A DNA stretch of 64,000 nt, from contig JAQPZY010001665.1 in the NCBI GenBank assembly GCA_029931535.1, forward strand, positions 1,199,501 to 1,263,500. Direction: 5' to 3'. Source of the DNA: Margaritifera margaritifera. Taxonomy: Eukaryota > Mollusca > Bivalvia > Unionida > Margaritiferidae. Each line of letters begins with the position of its first letter. The first letter of the stretch is position 1. The translations under genes were made by a program, and so were the position numbers. The notes under the pieces are model-generated. The model saw only the letters and a list, made by a program, of their open reading frames with translations, was not told the origin of the DNA and did no database searches. Below are positions 11,783-24,359 of the stretch, piece after piece.

Positions 11783-12910
11783 TATAAGACAAGATAAGAT
11801 AAAATTTACTTATATTCGGTATGATTTAAAACAACAATTCAACAATGCTCTAATAAGAGTTTTACCGACAAGACTTTAAAACGATAAAGACATTAAATCA
11901 GTATCATTTACAAGGCATACCAACAAAGCATAGTAAATAATTACAATGGAACAAATCGCATAGCACATACTTTAAAATATAAGCAAGCAAAGCGTTTATA
12001 AAAAGGCAGTAATTAAAAGTGAATTTACTATTTAGGTGACTAAAGAAGCCACAGGTTATGACCTGAAGGATGCTATAAAAAATAGTCTAGGTAAGTTACA
12101 TTATAAGTTAAATTTTAAACTAACTTAAATTTAAAGCAAAGCAACAGTTGGAGGACAAAAGGCATGCTGAGATGCAAATTAAGCCTTACTTAAAACGTCA
12201 TCATTGCAGGACAGGGTAGTTGTGCGTTTGTGTAGTCTTTACCATTCCAGGATAAAAGTAATGATTTAAATGAATTAAGATTTGATTCTTCTCTAAAGTG
12301 ATTTGGTGACTCATTCTATAGAATGCCAGCTGCATTTCTCTAAGACTTTTCTTCGTATGTTAAAGTTTTAAATCTAGGGACATCTAAAATATTTGAATAT
12401 CTAAAATTGTATCCATTGTATTTTAAACATGGAAAATTATCCAAACATTAGGGAGCACACATATTTAGAGCTTTAAAAGTCTCTAGAGCCACTGATATAA
12501 GAATACGCACCTTCAGTGTAGTCATTTTTTGCCTTAAGTAAGAGTTTATGGTAACTGCTTGTGTAATCATCATATACAAATCTCAGAGCACGTTCTGTTC
12601 TCTTTTTAAGTTTAGATAGTGTTCTTATCACTGCGGAAGAACAAGGCTAAGGGAAACAAGTTTAAATTGGAAAGGATAGATGTATGTAAGATTGTCAGTT
12701 TGTTGACTCTTGTTTGCTTTTGACCAATACGTTTCAAGACAATTAGTTGCCTTGAAGCTTTCCTACAAAGACTTCTTTTTACATGTGAATCGAAATGTAG
12801 TTGATAGTGAATATCAATTCCTAGCAGTGTGACAATTTCTTCACAGTTTATGACTGCATTGCTTGTGTTAGGTACAGCTTTCATACTGAATGTCGTATTC
12901 AAATTCAGTA
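11783..12910 (-). mobile_element. 5'-truncated LINE, reverse-transcriptase 3' end
   Basis: On minus, the frame ending at 12612 reads as the end of a non-LTR reverse transcriptase (VTLLGIDIHYQLHFDSHVKR, then KASRQLIVLKRIGQ, LTILHTSILSNLN and PLALFF). It carries on in another frame with TERALRFVYDDY (about 12560-12600). Downstream is a non-coding tail ending in repeats of TTATCTTATCTTG (RC of 11788-11805), a simple-repeat 3' end typical of several LINE clades. The copy is 5' truncated and carries frameshifts. The clade (CR1, Jockey or RTE-X-like) is not resolved. Confidence 0.75.
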
Positions 12911-12914
12911 AAAG

Positions 12915-13595
12915 TAAAATTCCTAAACTGTAAATCGCGTCAAGTAAACAAGGAAACAGAGTCTAAGGCGGAGAAACCATTCCGAGATGTGGATTCGTGA
13001 ACAATATTTCAGCCGCTCCTTGAAACTCGTGCATTATTTTTCACGAATCTACTGCTTTTCTTGGTTTCTGAAATACATGGACATATTGACTGCTATATCT
13101 TATGTAGATAAATTTGTATAAAGTGTCGTTTTAAATGAAATCTCTTACACGAGTTGAATAAATTCTCTTTTGCCTTGAAAGAGCAAAATAATAACTGTAT
13201 TAAACGAGTTTCGTGAATTTCATTTGAAACGTGCATAAAAAGATAACGTTCATCACCTGATGAAAACTGCTTATTAATTTTTCTTTCATCAGAACCGCAA
13301 AATATTTTAGTAAAATTAATTTGAGGTATATTTGGATGTCTCGAACATTTAGATGTTGTTCTATCTGAATACATCATGTGGTGTTTGTACACGCGTATAA
13401 TACAAAAACAAACACATACACATATAATATAGGTTTATTAAACGAAATAATATGGTAATCGTGTAATAAACTCTGTAACTTAATACAATTTAGTCGTGTC
13501 TCCAAACTTTAGTACCTATACAGTGTAATAACAATTTAATACTGAATTTAGTTACTCCTCTCTTTTGACCTCTTCCAACTTTGAACGCAGTATTC
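12915..13595. other. No gene seen
   Basis: AT-rich. A 99-codon minus frame at 13093-13392 is open but shows no domain signature. Confidence 0.55.
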
Positions 13596-13619
13596 CTTTT
13601 ATAATACTGAAATATATAT

Positions 13620-14612
13620 ATAAGGTAATGGTGGCAAGAATGCTTTTCTACTAATATTTATTTCAACAGTTACCAGAGGTAATGGTGACAAGAATGCTTT
13701 TCTACTAATATTTATTTCAACAGTTACCAGAGGTAATGGTGGCAAGAATGCTTTTCTACTAATATTCATTTCAACAGTTACCAGAGGTAATGGTGACAAG
13801 AATGCTTTTCTACTAATATTTATTTCAACAGTTACCAGAGGTAATGGTGACAAGAATGCTTTTCTACTAATATTTATTTCGACAGTTACCAGAGGTAATG
13901 GTGGCAAGAATGCTTTTCTACTAAAATTTACTTCAACAGTTACCAGAGGTAATGGTGACAAGAATGCTTTTCTACTAATATTTATTTCAACAGTTACCAG
14001 AGGTAATGGTGGCAAGAATGCTTTTCTACTAATATTTATTTCAACATTTACCATAGGTAATCGTGAAAAGAATGCTTTTCTACTAATATTTATTTCAACA
14101 GTTACTAGAGGTAATGGTGACAAGAATGCTTTTCTACTAATATTTATTTCAACAGTTACCAGAGGTAATGGTGACAAGAATGCTTTTCTACTAATATTTA
14201 TTTCAACAGTTACCATAGATAATCGTGAAAAGAATGCTTTTCTACTAATATTTATTTCAACAGTTACTAGAGGTAATGGTGGCAAGAATGCTTTTCTACT
14301 AATATTTATTTCAACAGTTACCAGAGGTAATGGTGACAAGAATGCTTTTCTACTAATATTTATTTCAACAGTTACCATAGGCAATCGTGAAAAGAATGCT
14401 TTTCTACTAATATTTATTTCAACAGTTACCAGAGGTAATGGTGACAAGAATGCTTTTCTACTAATATTTATTTCAACAGTTATCAGAGGTAATGGTGACA
14501 AGAATGCTTTTCTACTAATATTTATTTCAACAGTTACCAGAAGTAATCGTAACAAGAATGAATTTCTTCTAATACTTATCAGAACAGTTACGAGAGGTAA
14601 TGGTGAATAAAT
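13620..14612. repeat. 54-bp minisatellite array A, about 18 copies
   Basis: The unit runs gaatgcttttctactaatat, then ttatttcaacagttaccaga, then ggtaatggtgacaa. On minus it reads as an 18-residue repeat (RKAFLSPLPLVTVEINIS) giving a 343-codon open frame. I read this as a consequence of the 54-bp period, since the related array B is not open throughout. Variant units with ccatagRtaatcgtgaaaag recur at 14051, 14213 and 14375, exactly 162 bp apart, a local three-unit higher-order repeat. Confidence 0.95.
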
Positions 14613-14683
14613 ATATTTATATTTCGACATATTTTATTTTTCATTAAAGCAGGAACACACTAGATCGAATATTTGTCATCTGC

Positions 14684-14700
14684 ACACACACACACACACA
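14684..14700. repeat. (AC)n microsatellite
   Basis: A short (CA)8-9 tract between the minisatellite and the larger compound repeat. Confidence 0.9.
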
Positions 14701-14819
14701 CTATAAACTCATTTGAAATGATAACCTTGGAGCGTATACTACTGAAGAAAATATGACTTGCGATGGAGGTCAAACCCACATCGTAAGTTTGTGTTCTTTT
14801 ACTAATTTATTTAAAAGCT

Positions 14820-14840
14820 TCACACACACACGCACACACG

Positions 14841-14931
<91 letters not shown>
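14820..14931. repeat. Compound microsatellite (AC)n(AT)n
   Basis: An imperfect (AC)n with several acgc interruptions, followed by about 65 bp of (AT)n. Confidence 0.96.
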
Positions 14932-15224
14932 TTTTACACTAACGACACTGTAGACTATCTTTGGCGTTAGTGTTCGCGTTGGCGTGAACATTTTAAGCAA
15001 GTTGGGATGCACCCCTGTGTGATTACGCTCATATTAACAAAAGAACCAAATATATTAGCAGCTGGCTTAGCAATCAAGGATGAAATACCGTGATGCCAGG
15101 ATGCTCCCATTCTCAACTTAGCTAGGAATTGATGGAGGAGTGCGTCTTCTTTATAATACCGTATCTTTATTTATTTTTGTTTTGGTTGTCGATGATTGCA
15201 TTGGTGGTTGCATAGGAATCATTT

Positions 15225-15308
15225 GTGCATACATACATACATACATACATACATACATACATACATACATACATACATACATACATACATACATACATAC
15301 ATACATAC
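15225..15308. repeat. (CATA)n microsatellite
   Basis: About 20 tandem CATA units, nearly perfect. Confidence 0.97.
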
Positions 15309-15379
15309 GTATATACATACAGTTCAGGAATGCTCCACTCCCGTGTTCCATGTAAATTTTTGGAAGGGAGTTACCGAGC

Positions 15380-16850
15380 ACTTCTTGAAACAGTTAGCAG
15401 AAGTAATGGTGAAAAGAATGCTTTTCTACTGATATATATTGGAACAGTTACCAGAGGTAATGGTGGAAAGAATGCTTTTCTACTGATACTTATCGGAACA
15501 GTTACCAGAGGTAATGGTGGAAAGAATTTTTTTCTACTAAGATATATTAGAACAGTTACCAGAGGTAATGGTGGAAAGAATGCTTTTCTACTAATATATA
15601 TTGGAGCAGTTACCAGAGGTAATGTTGGCAAGAATGCTTTTCTACTAATATATATTAGAACAGTTACCAGAGGTGATGGTGGAAAGAATGCTTTTCTACT
15701 AATATATATATTAGAACAGTTACCAGAGGTGATGGTAGCAAGAATGCTTTTCTACTAATATATATTAGAACAGTTACCAGAGGTAATGGTGAAGAGAATG
15801 CTTCTCTACTAATATATATTGGAACAGTTACCAGAGGTAATGGTGGAAAGAATGCTTTTCTACTAATATATATTGGAACAGTTACCAGAGGTAATGGTGG
15901 AAAGAATGCTTTTCTACTAATATATATTAGAACAGTTACCAGAGGTAATGGTGGAAAGAATGCTTTTCTACTAATATATATTAGAACAGTTACCAGAGGT
16001 AATGGTGGAAAGAATGCTTTTCTACTAATATATATTGGAACAGTTACCAGAGGTAATGGTGGAAAGAATGCTTTTCTACTGATACTTATCGGAACAGTTA
16101 CCAGAGGTAATGTGGAAAGAATTTTTTTCTACTAATATATATTAGAACAGTTACCAGAGGTAATGTTGGCAAGAATGCTTTTCTACTAATATATATTGGA
16201 ACAGTTGCCAGAGGTAATGTTGGCAAGAATGCTTTTCTACTAATATATATTAGAACAGTTGCCAGAGGTAATGTTGGCAAGAATGCTTTTCTACTAATAT
16301 ATATTGGAACAGTTGCCAGAGGTAATGTTGGCAAGAATGCTTTTCTACTAATATATATTAGAACAGTTACCAGAGGTGATGGTGGAAAGAATGCTTTTCT
16401 ACTAATATATATATATTAGAACAGTTACCAGAGGTGATGGTAGCATGATAACAAGAATGCTTTTCTACTAATATATATTAGAACAGTTACCAGAGATAAT
16501 GGTGGAGAGAATGCTTCTCTACTAATATATATTGGAACAGGTACCAGAGGTAATGGTGGAAATAATGCTTTTCTACTAATATATATTGGAACAGGTACCA
16601 GAGGTAATGGTGGAGAGAATGCTTTTCTACTAATATATATTAGAACAGTTACCAGAGGTAATGGTGGAAAGAATGCTTTTCTACTAATATATATTAGAAC
16701 AGTTACCAGAGGTAATGGTGGAGAGAATGCTTTTCTACTAATATATATTAGAACAGTTACCAGAGGTAATGGTGGAAAGAATGCATTTCTATTAATATAT
16801 ATTGGAACAGTTACCAGAGGTAATGGTGGAAAGAATGCTTCTCTACTAAT
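15380..16850. repeat. 54-bp minisatellite array B, about 27 copies
   Basis: Same family as array A. The unit is gaatgcttttctactaatat, then atattagaacagttaccaga, then ggtaatggtggaaa. It differs from A in atata for ttatt, in agaac/ggaac for tcaac, and in ggaaa for gacaa. Indels (extra TA dinucleotides near 15706 and 16404, a lost G near 16112, an insertion near 16445) break the frames, which argues against coding. Unit variants cluster: gttggcaag units at 15625 and again at 16160-16340, ggagagaatgc at 16505-16730. Confidence 0.95.
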
Positions 16851-16859
16851 ATTAAATCT

Positions 16860-17716
16860 TAAATGCTAGTATTGTATATTTTGATCCAAAATGATACGGC
16901 GGTTGTGAGAAGTTATTATGTACAGTTTCTTTTAATATTTTTTTATAATAATTGTATTTGTTTAATTATTGTTTTTAAATTTCATAATCGGCAGCCTTAA
17001 AGGGGTTTAATAATTTGTAGCATTTTGATTTGGAGTGAGTACTGTAATAAGGTGGCCAAGTAATATTCAACCATTCCGCGCAATCCTACATTTTCTTGAC
17101 GATGTTTCATTTGTGGACACCTGTAAGTATGTGTCTTTATTGTAATAGACATAGGTCAGGAATAAATATATATGTGGTTTTGATCAAGAGAGCTAATCGC
17201 TGAGAACATTTATAAATATATCCATATCTTCTCTAAACTGAAACGTCCCTCGCCACTACCGAGCAACAGCATAAAAAATCAATTCGAATTGGGTAAACTT
17301 TATCAAGGTGTACTCATGGATATGAGAGTTACAGAATTCTTGGATTAGAGTTAAGTACAGTGATTTAATCCTCCAATCAATAGGGGGCGTGTCCTTGGCG
17401 ATCAATCTTTCTTATCTGACATATAAGTAGGATTCCCATACTACAGCCAGCTAACATATCAAATCTGTTCGTTTGTTTAGATCATTATGGTCAAATTAAG
17501 TTTTGTTTAATAACTGTTCACATAAACTATTACATACTTGACGGTGGTATTTTTCCAGAGGACTTTTTTACTTGATGACACTGCAAACATCCACATATGA
17601 GGCAAACGTTCAAGATAAATAGGTAAGATATATTTCATAAATCGTTTCATCGCTAATACATACATACATACATACATACATACATACATACATACATACA
17701 TACATACATACATACA

Positions 17717-17748
<32 letters not shown>

Positions 17749-18985
17749 CTATACATGCACCAATACGTTCAGGCAGGCAGACTGAAAGGTAAATAAATAA
17801 ATAACAAATTAATAATGGTACAGTTAAAATAAACAATACAATTTCTTTTTTTTAAAAGATATTATAACTGGTTCCTTTTTTTTCATCAAAGTCAGTTTTA
17901 TAAAAATCCTCAACATCTGTGTTTTTAGGCCTGTCAGTTATAGAGCCTGTATGCATCCGTGTACATTAAAAGTTACAGGGTGATATTGGAAAAGTAGTAC
18001 ACATTAAACGTTTCCTTCAAACTAAAAAACAACCTTAAAAATAGGCGTTGACATCTTAAACATGAATTTTACGCCTGGACACGTATAATTACTGATTGCT
18101 TACATTGTTTATGTATTTTGTTGTAATTACTCTCATCACTGGATCGTAAACTTTTACAATAATTGGATTATCTTTAATGATCAATTGTTTTACAAAGTTT
18201 ATCGTTTACGGGATTAAGGATGTAATAATACTTACACACAAGTCACGCACACACTACTTTATTTCATACACCTGACAATATTTTTAATATTGAATTTTTT
18301 AATTTTTTTTTTAGCAATTTCTACAATTTTCATCAAACTTAAAAAATACAATTTTATTTTGAGTTTAAAATATTATGACTGAAATTTAATTATTAATATC
18401 TACTGAATTGAAATTGCATTTCATTTTCTGCACACTTGTTTTATATTATTCCTGCAATAGGTCTACAATCAAGTCCGGGAACACCATCCCAAGGCCACCT
18501 TACAATAAAATATTTTAGTTATCAGATAATCTAGGGACAATAATTATGATATACAGTATAAAAGAAAAGAAAGAACACACGCACACATAAATACAACATG
18601 CACTCTATTTTGGTACATAATTTAGATACACAAACTCAACAAATGTATATAAAGATATAGACTTTTTTGATATTACAATGTTTGTTTCTGCTTTTCATAA
18701 AATCAGACCCAAATAAATACATAACCAAGAGTAAATAAAGGATTTCAGACACAAGTTATCGATTGTGGATTGTTGCCCAAGTTAGAAATAGACCAAATTA
18801 GGTCCTTCTCGGGAAATATTCTTACATCAGAAAATGTATCGTTGCCAATCCAAATAGCCCTTGTTTATATGCTACATTTGAGTACAGATCAAAGGGAAAA
18901 AAATCTTTCAAAGTGTTCTTAGTTACTTTGAGAGAATATTGAAATCCATTCAGAAGAAGGAAATTTTATCATCAGCATATTGACC
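16860..18985. other. Non-coding AT-rich stretch with (CATA)n
   Basis: The only clear feature is (CATA)n at about 17658-17745. The rest is AT-rich with T and A runs; I see no exon or transposon signature. Confidence 0.6.
17658..17745. repeat. (CATA)n microsatellite
   Basis: About 22 CATA units, a second copy of the motif found at 15225-15308. Confidence 0.97.
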
Positions 18986-18991
18986 AAGTTT

Positions 18992-19208
18992 ACATTTACT
19001 TACGTCACCAGTACATGCTTACGTCAATAAAGTCCCAGTAGACACTTACGTCAATAAAGTCCCAGTACACACTTACGTCAATAAAGTCCCAGTAGATACT
19101 TACGTCAATAAAGTCTCCGTAGACACTTACGTCAATAAAGTCCCAGTACACACTTACATCAATAAAGTCCCAGTACACACTTACGTCAATAAAGTTCCAG
19201 TATACACT
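18992..19208. repeat. 27-bp minisatellite, about 8 copies
   Basis: The unit is acttacgtcaataaagtccc plus agtacac. TTACGTCA, a CRE/ATF-like octamer (TGACGTAA on the other strand), is present in seven copies and altered to ttacatca in one. Confidence 0.92.
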
Positions 19209-19344
19209 TCAAATTAGGGCTTCGTTGTACATAGGCCTGGTCAAGAAAAGACTGTTATTTGATACAATTACTAAATATCGTTCGAAAGACAAGTCGAAGT
19301 AAAGGTTTCTATTCTACATCATATACACAGACAACCATAGGTAG

Positions 19345-19372
19345 ATAGATATATAACTAGATAGATAGATAG
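19345..19372. repeat. (GATA)n-like microsatellite
   Basis: Interrupted gata/taga units. Confidence 0.8.
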
Positions 19373-19399
19373 ACCCAGTCATATAAGTTACCAGTATAT

Positions 19400-19560
19400 A
19401 CTCAAAGCTGCTCTAGCGACCACCTATATATAAAGACCACCTGTGTATAAAAATCTATTTTCATAGGTTCCTTTAATAAATATATAAACATTAGCTTTGA
19501 ATCGTATATAAAGACTACATGCCCCAAAAAGACCACGTTTAGATGGTCCCAATGTCGGAC
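19400..19560. mobile_element. Possible Tigger/pogo-like end with aaagaccac repeats
   Basis: The phrases agcgaccacct, ataaagaccacctg, ataaagactacatg and aaagaccacg recur at short intervals. This subrepeat style resembles ends of pogo/Tigger-type elements, but I found no opposite end or transposase. Weak call. Confidence 0.3.
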
Positions 19561-19988
19561 TGACCTTTCTGGCAATCTGCCCGAGGGCAGATGGGTCGCG
19601 TGTTTTTAGGTAATATTACAAGAGAGGGCAGCCATGATGGTGGGCCGCTTAATCTAAGGGCACTTTCAAATTTTTGGTTCAGTCTGACACTGGATGATCC
19701 CATGAGTGTTCGTAATATACAGGTTAGACTGTGTTCGAGTCTCTTATTCGTGATACTGAAGCTTTTTTTATAGACAGTAAATTTCGATCTGAAAGGAAAT
19801 GAAATGCAAATGGCGATCTATAAAAAAGACAGAAGAAACTATCAAGGTAAAATATTAATTTCATAGATTCCTAATTCAACTAAAAATTAACATTCTGAAA
19901 TATATCGACATATTTGTTTGGTCGTAATTAATCAATCAACCTCTCATTGAATCAAAATTATTTCATTAATTTATTTGGTTACTTTTTC

Positions 19989-19991
<3 letters not shown>

Positions 19992-20051
<60 letters not shown>

Positions 20052-20060
20052 CATTCATTC
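19992..20060. repeat. (TGAT)n microsatellite
   Basis: About 16 TGAT units that end in ttcattcattcatt. Confidence 0.95.
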
Positions 20061-20414
20061 ATTTAGTTTTGCTACACAAACACAGCAAATGAAATTTTAG
20101 AGATTTAGGTGGTGGATGAAGTATTGTGAAATCGTTGATCTTTGTGGACATTATTTTCGTTGGTTTTCCTAATTTGCCATATCTGTTCCTGCTTAAATTT
20201 CGTGAAATATCATGTGACAGAAATACTAATTCAGGCAAAACAATTGTACCCAAGGGAAAAAATTGAATTAAAGTATTTTGGAGTCACTGTGGCGGTAAGG
20301 TGAAACGTTTAAAGGCCTTGTTTTGAGACCAGACCCTAGAGGGAAAAATAAGTTGGAGACATTTTTGTTCCTAAGAGTGATTGGTTTGATAGCTGTTGCT
20401 TTGTTATTATGCTT

Positions 20415-20785
20415 GCGATCATGTCTGGCATCATTTGCGTATTAACATATCAACTATTGTTTTGTTATAATGCTGATTATATTGATGTGTAAAAGGCCTA
20501 TTGCTAGTTACTCAGTCATGTCATGTCTGGCAACATTTGCGTATTAACATATCAACTAGTGTTTTTTTATAATGCTGATGATATTGATGTGTAAAAAACC
20601 TATTGCTAGTTACTCAGTCATGTTCTGTCTGGCATTGTATGGTTATCAACATATCAACTATTGTTTTGTTATCATGTTGATGATATTGATGTGTAACAAG
20701 CCTTTTGATAGTTACTCAATCATGTCCTGTCTGGCAGTGAATGCTTATTAACATATCAACAATTGTCAAATCATTACCGCTTATC
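20415..20785. repeat. 102-bp tandem repeat, about 3.6 copies
   Basis: tgtctggca recurs at 20422, 20524, 20626 and 20728, exactly 102 bp apart. The unit includes gtattaacatatcaactatt, gttataatgctgatgatatt and gctagttactcagtcatg. Confidence 0.9.
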
Positions 20786-20789
20786 GGTG

Positions 20790-21980
20790 ATCGTCTATAC
20801 CGCTGACCAATTATGTTCTGTACATATCAGTCTTTCTTAAACCAACAACTAGAGTTTGACAACAAATAGGAGTTCGAAAAGAGATGCTTTAGCTTGACAG
20901 GCGTCCGCGTGAATTGTATGAGAATATCATTGTTTTTGTTTTACTAACAGGAAAAGATAACAATTCAGAAAATATGAAACCAAAACAGTAGATGATTCAT
21001 TTCGATAACGAAGGTCATTTTCAGGTTTTCTCTAATCAAATCGATATATTGACTTTAGTTATGAGACACAACGGGATGATCCTGTTTTATCTCTCCTGGG
21101 AATATTCACTTTATCCCCGTAAACTACGCCCTGGAATGCAGCCATCTACAGTGTGTTGAACGTGCTTTGGTCCTATCAAGACGTTACTCCCGCATGTCAA
21201 CATATACACAGGGAGTAATGTGTATCGCTATGAACTTTATTGGATTGGAATTTGTTGAATCTGTTATTGGGATGTATACCACGTTTGGTTAAGATACGTT
21301 GATAACTTTCCTAAAATATTCCCAAGGAGAGATAGACTTTTCCATACATTGACCCACTAACCGGTTAACTTGATAATAATCTGCCATCAATATGTTTATA
21401 TCTTTTTTTTTATCATCAAAATGTTTTGTGTTATCTCAACTGTACACTAGACATTACTTATCAGCATATATTGAGGTAAGACAACATAAATCTTGTCGAT
21501 TGTGTTAAATAAGAAACTTATATGTAAACTCTATCTAGATTTGCTTGATATTTTTAAGGTAAAACTCGTTCACAAGTAAATACATATATGCAAGATATTT
21601 TTGTGTGCAAAAAGCTGGATGAGTCTTTGAGATATAAAAGGGATCTGGAAAGTTTAAAGATATTTATAAATATATATAAATTTTCAAAAGGCTTTTTTAT
21701 TTGTTGTTAAATGCAACGCCTTAGGGACTCTGTAGGAAAATTGACAGAGTAATTGAAATCTTTAACATTTCCATATGTTGAACAGCGAATGATTCCGGAT
21801 AAAATTATGGAAATATTAATCCATCACCGGTCTTGTTTATTGAAAATGAAGCCTAGAAAATGACACAGCTTTGCCTCTTTTTAAAGCTAATTGTGTACGT
21901 ATAAAAGTGGTCTCAGTAGCCTATATCAGTGATGTTATCTGTCATGAGGTCATTGAAATGCTGCAGGACCTATGATGATT
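20790..21980. other. No gene seen
   Basis: AT-rich sequence without recognisable exons or repeats. Confidence 0.55.
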
Positions 21981-21988
21981 TTTACCAA

Positions 21989-22225
21989 CAGTGGCTGCGC
22001 GAGTGGGGTAGAGGGGCAATTGCCCCAGGGCGCCGGGCGAGGGGGGGGGGGGCGTCGGGAGCTTTTCTTCTTTTTTGCCACCCCCAGCCCCATCTAAGCC
22101 CCCAGTTTCAGGGCTTAGATGGGGGGGGGGGGGGCAATTAACATAAAAACTGTTCCCTGTGGCAAAGTAGGGGCGTCTTTGAAGAACATTGCACCCGGGC
22201 GCCTCAAACTCTCGCGCCGCCACTG
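21989..22225. mobile_element. hAT-type MITE, 237 bp, 8-bp target duplication
   Basis: The ends are inverted repeats: CAGTGGCTGCGCGAGT at the left and, reverse-complemented from the right, CAGTGGCGGCGCGAGAGT. The element is flanked by identical 8-bp duplications TTTACCAA (21981-21988 and 22226-22233). CAGTGGCG ends with 8-bp duplications are diagnostic of hAT elements. The interior is unusually GC-rich for this window, with G runs of 9-12 and an inner inverted pair (cccatctaagcccc / gggcttagatgggg). There is no transposase, so it is non-autonomous; overlapping open frames are meaningless. Confidence 0.92.
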
Positions 22226-22234
22226 TTTACCAAA

Positions 22235-23510
22235 TGAGGTACAGCCAAACCTGCCTTAGCACAAATCCTGCATTTAACAACCAGTTTTCCAAAGTCACGT
22301 AAACCCAAATTTTGAGAAAATGAATATATATTATGCAACCAATTGTCTTCAAATGCCACGTTTTTAACTTCCAGAGTTAGCAACAACAAAAAAAAAAATA
22401 TCAAGGCTTTGCGTTTCTTTTGCCAAGTTTATTTCAAAAATGTGTAATTGCTCTTTATTTATGAAATTTTCATAAAGCCTGGTATAAAATATATAGTTAT
22501 AATAAACTCTTGCCAATAATTCAACAATATAACATTTAAAAAAAAGATAATAACATAAAATTATGAACAACAATGTGTCGAGAAACACATAGATCAACGG
22601 GCATACTTGTTGTAACAAGACAGGGATCTACATGCAGCTTGTTCATAAGTTCACGTCAAGACCGAGCAGCCAAAAAAAAAAAAAACAAAAAAAAAAAACA
22701 AAACAACAAAAACAAAAGAACGCAATTTCGAACATACTGTGTGAGTTTGGCTTGAGGTCGTCGCTTGCCCAATATTTCCAAAGACCTCAAGACAACAATC
22801 GTTGTCACTTCAGAGTTCTATAAAACGTGTTAATACCACAAATAATTTTCCTCTAATCAAACTAAGGACCACACATTCACGAGACTCAAATTTTATACTT
22901 GTGTGGTTTTTCTCACTTCATATTGGTATGATGTATCGACGATGATCGGTATTGCATATTATGTACCACCAACCAGGCCTCAAGCACTCAGTGCACATAA
23001 TTATTCATATTTCTAATTACTAAACATTTATGTATGAGAACATCCCAAGAGATCCATATATTAGGAAATTGACAGGGATCAATGTACGAAACTGATCTAT
23101 GCTGCCACATATTCCCGTAAATACGGTTCATTATGACACCTATACCTACTAATTGGGTAATTACTCGATTTGAGAAATATCTTCCCAACATCAATTCCTC
23201 ATAGTCAAAGAAATAACCCCTAAAATTTATCGAATCAATAAACGAAGACGTAAATACAAATAGCACATAACCTAGATTTTTACATCATTAATAAATTACC
23301 ATGGCAACATCCACCTTCTTTTCACTGGAAGTTAATCAACTGATGCGACGAGCATTTATTTGTACAAAAATATATAGTCTGCAAATGTCGTTTATGCAGA
23401 AAATCTTAAAATTCTTAATTTTGTATGCTTTTTGTAGAACATTATGTGCATATTAAAAATCTGTTTCTCCGGTAAATTTACGCCAGCTGAATTCCCTGAA
23501 TTTACAGTTA
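22235..23510. other. No gene seen
   Basis: AT-rich with A-rich runs at 22675-22715. The 92-codon minus frame at 22988-23266 has no domain signature. Confidence 0.55.
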
Positions 23511-23518
23511 AAATTAAT

Positions 23519-23605
23519 GATGAGTTAGATTGTTGAAACGTATCGACTTCATTACCTCGCTTGATTAAGTCACGGTTAGCTGTTATGTGTGACGTCATTC
23601 TAGAA
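23519..23605 (+). repeat. Dispersed repeat, copy 2 (CRE-bearing)
   Basis: Matches 1239-1327 in the same orientation, again with a perfect TGACGTCA at 23590-23597. Sequence 5' of this copy (tttctccggtaaatttacgc ... gaatttacagtt) partly mirrors, in inverted form, sequence 3' of copy 1, hinting at a foldback parent element. Confidence 0.65.
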
Positions 23606-23878
23606 GTGTGTTCATTGCACTGTCATATCAAGTAAAGATGACGGATTTTGTCCAGTATACGCTGACAAAATGAGTTCAGAAACAGAAAATAGGCCATTGT
23701 TTCCTTTTCAAGAAAAAAAGAAAAAAAGAAAGACGCAGAAAATACCTGGAAGATTATGAAGAGCTTTCGAAGTAGGCGCTACTCTTGATTCAATTTTTTT
23801 CCAAGCTTTTAAATACTCACAAATCCTTCTAAACGATGAAAAAAGTATTCACATATAGCAGTTACAGAATCATTGGCG

Positions 23879-23882
<4 letters not shown>

Positions 23883-23960
<78 letters not shown>
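23883..23960. repeat. (GA)n microsatellite
   Basis: About 39 GA units without interruption. Confidence 0.98.
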
Positions 23961-23964
<4 letters not shown>

Positions 23965-24195
23965 GAATAAGAAGAAGAAGGAAATATTGAAAAATAAGTC
24001 GTCCCTTTTCATAGGGTTCAGAAAGTTGAATTTCAAACACATATCTTCATTAAACCAATGCTTTATAAATTTAAAATGAAGAAATAAGAGCAGCAAGTAT
24101 CAAGTAGACATGGAAAAATTATATTGTGCTAGAAGATAAAGTGATGGTTTAAAAGAGGCGGGATCCCCTATGTACCATTGAGAAGAACTGCATTT

Positions 24196-24355
24196 TATTT
24201 TCAAAAGACTTATTTTCGACATGTTTATTTTCAAAAGACTTATTTTCGACATGTTTATTTTCAAAAGACTTATTGTCGATATGTTTATTTTCAAAAGACT
24301 TATTGTCGATATGTTTATTTTCAAAACGACTTATTGTCGATATGTTTATTTTCAA
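24196..24355. repeat. 30-bp minisatellite, about 5 copies
   Basis: The unit is tttattttcaaaagacttat plus tttcgacatg, later copies with tgtcgatatg. The last copy has a 1-bp insertion. Confidence 0.93.
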
Positions 24356-24359
24356 TTTT

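Noticed and set aside
13599..14630. 343-codon minus frame as a repetitive protein gene
   Set aside because: It is entirely the 54-bp minisatellite; the sister array at 15.4-16.9 kb is frame-broken, and there is no signal peptide, splice site or non-repeat coding flank.
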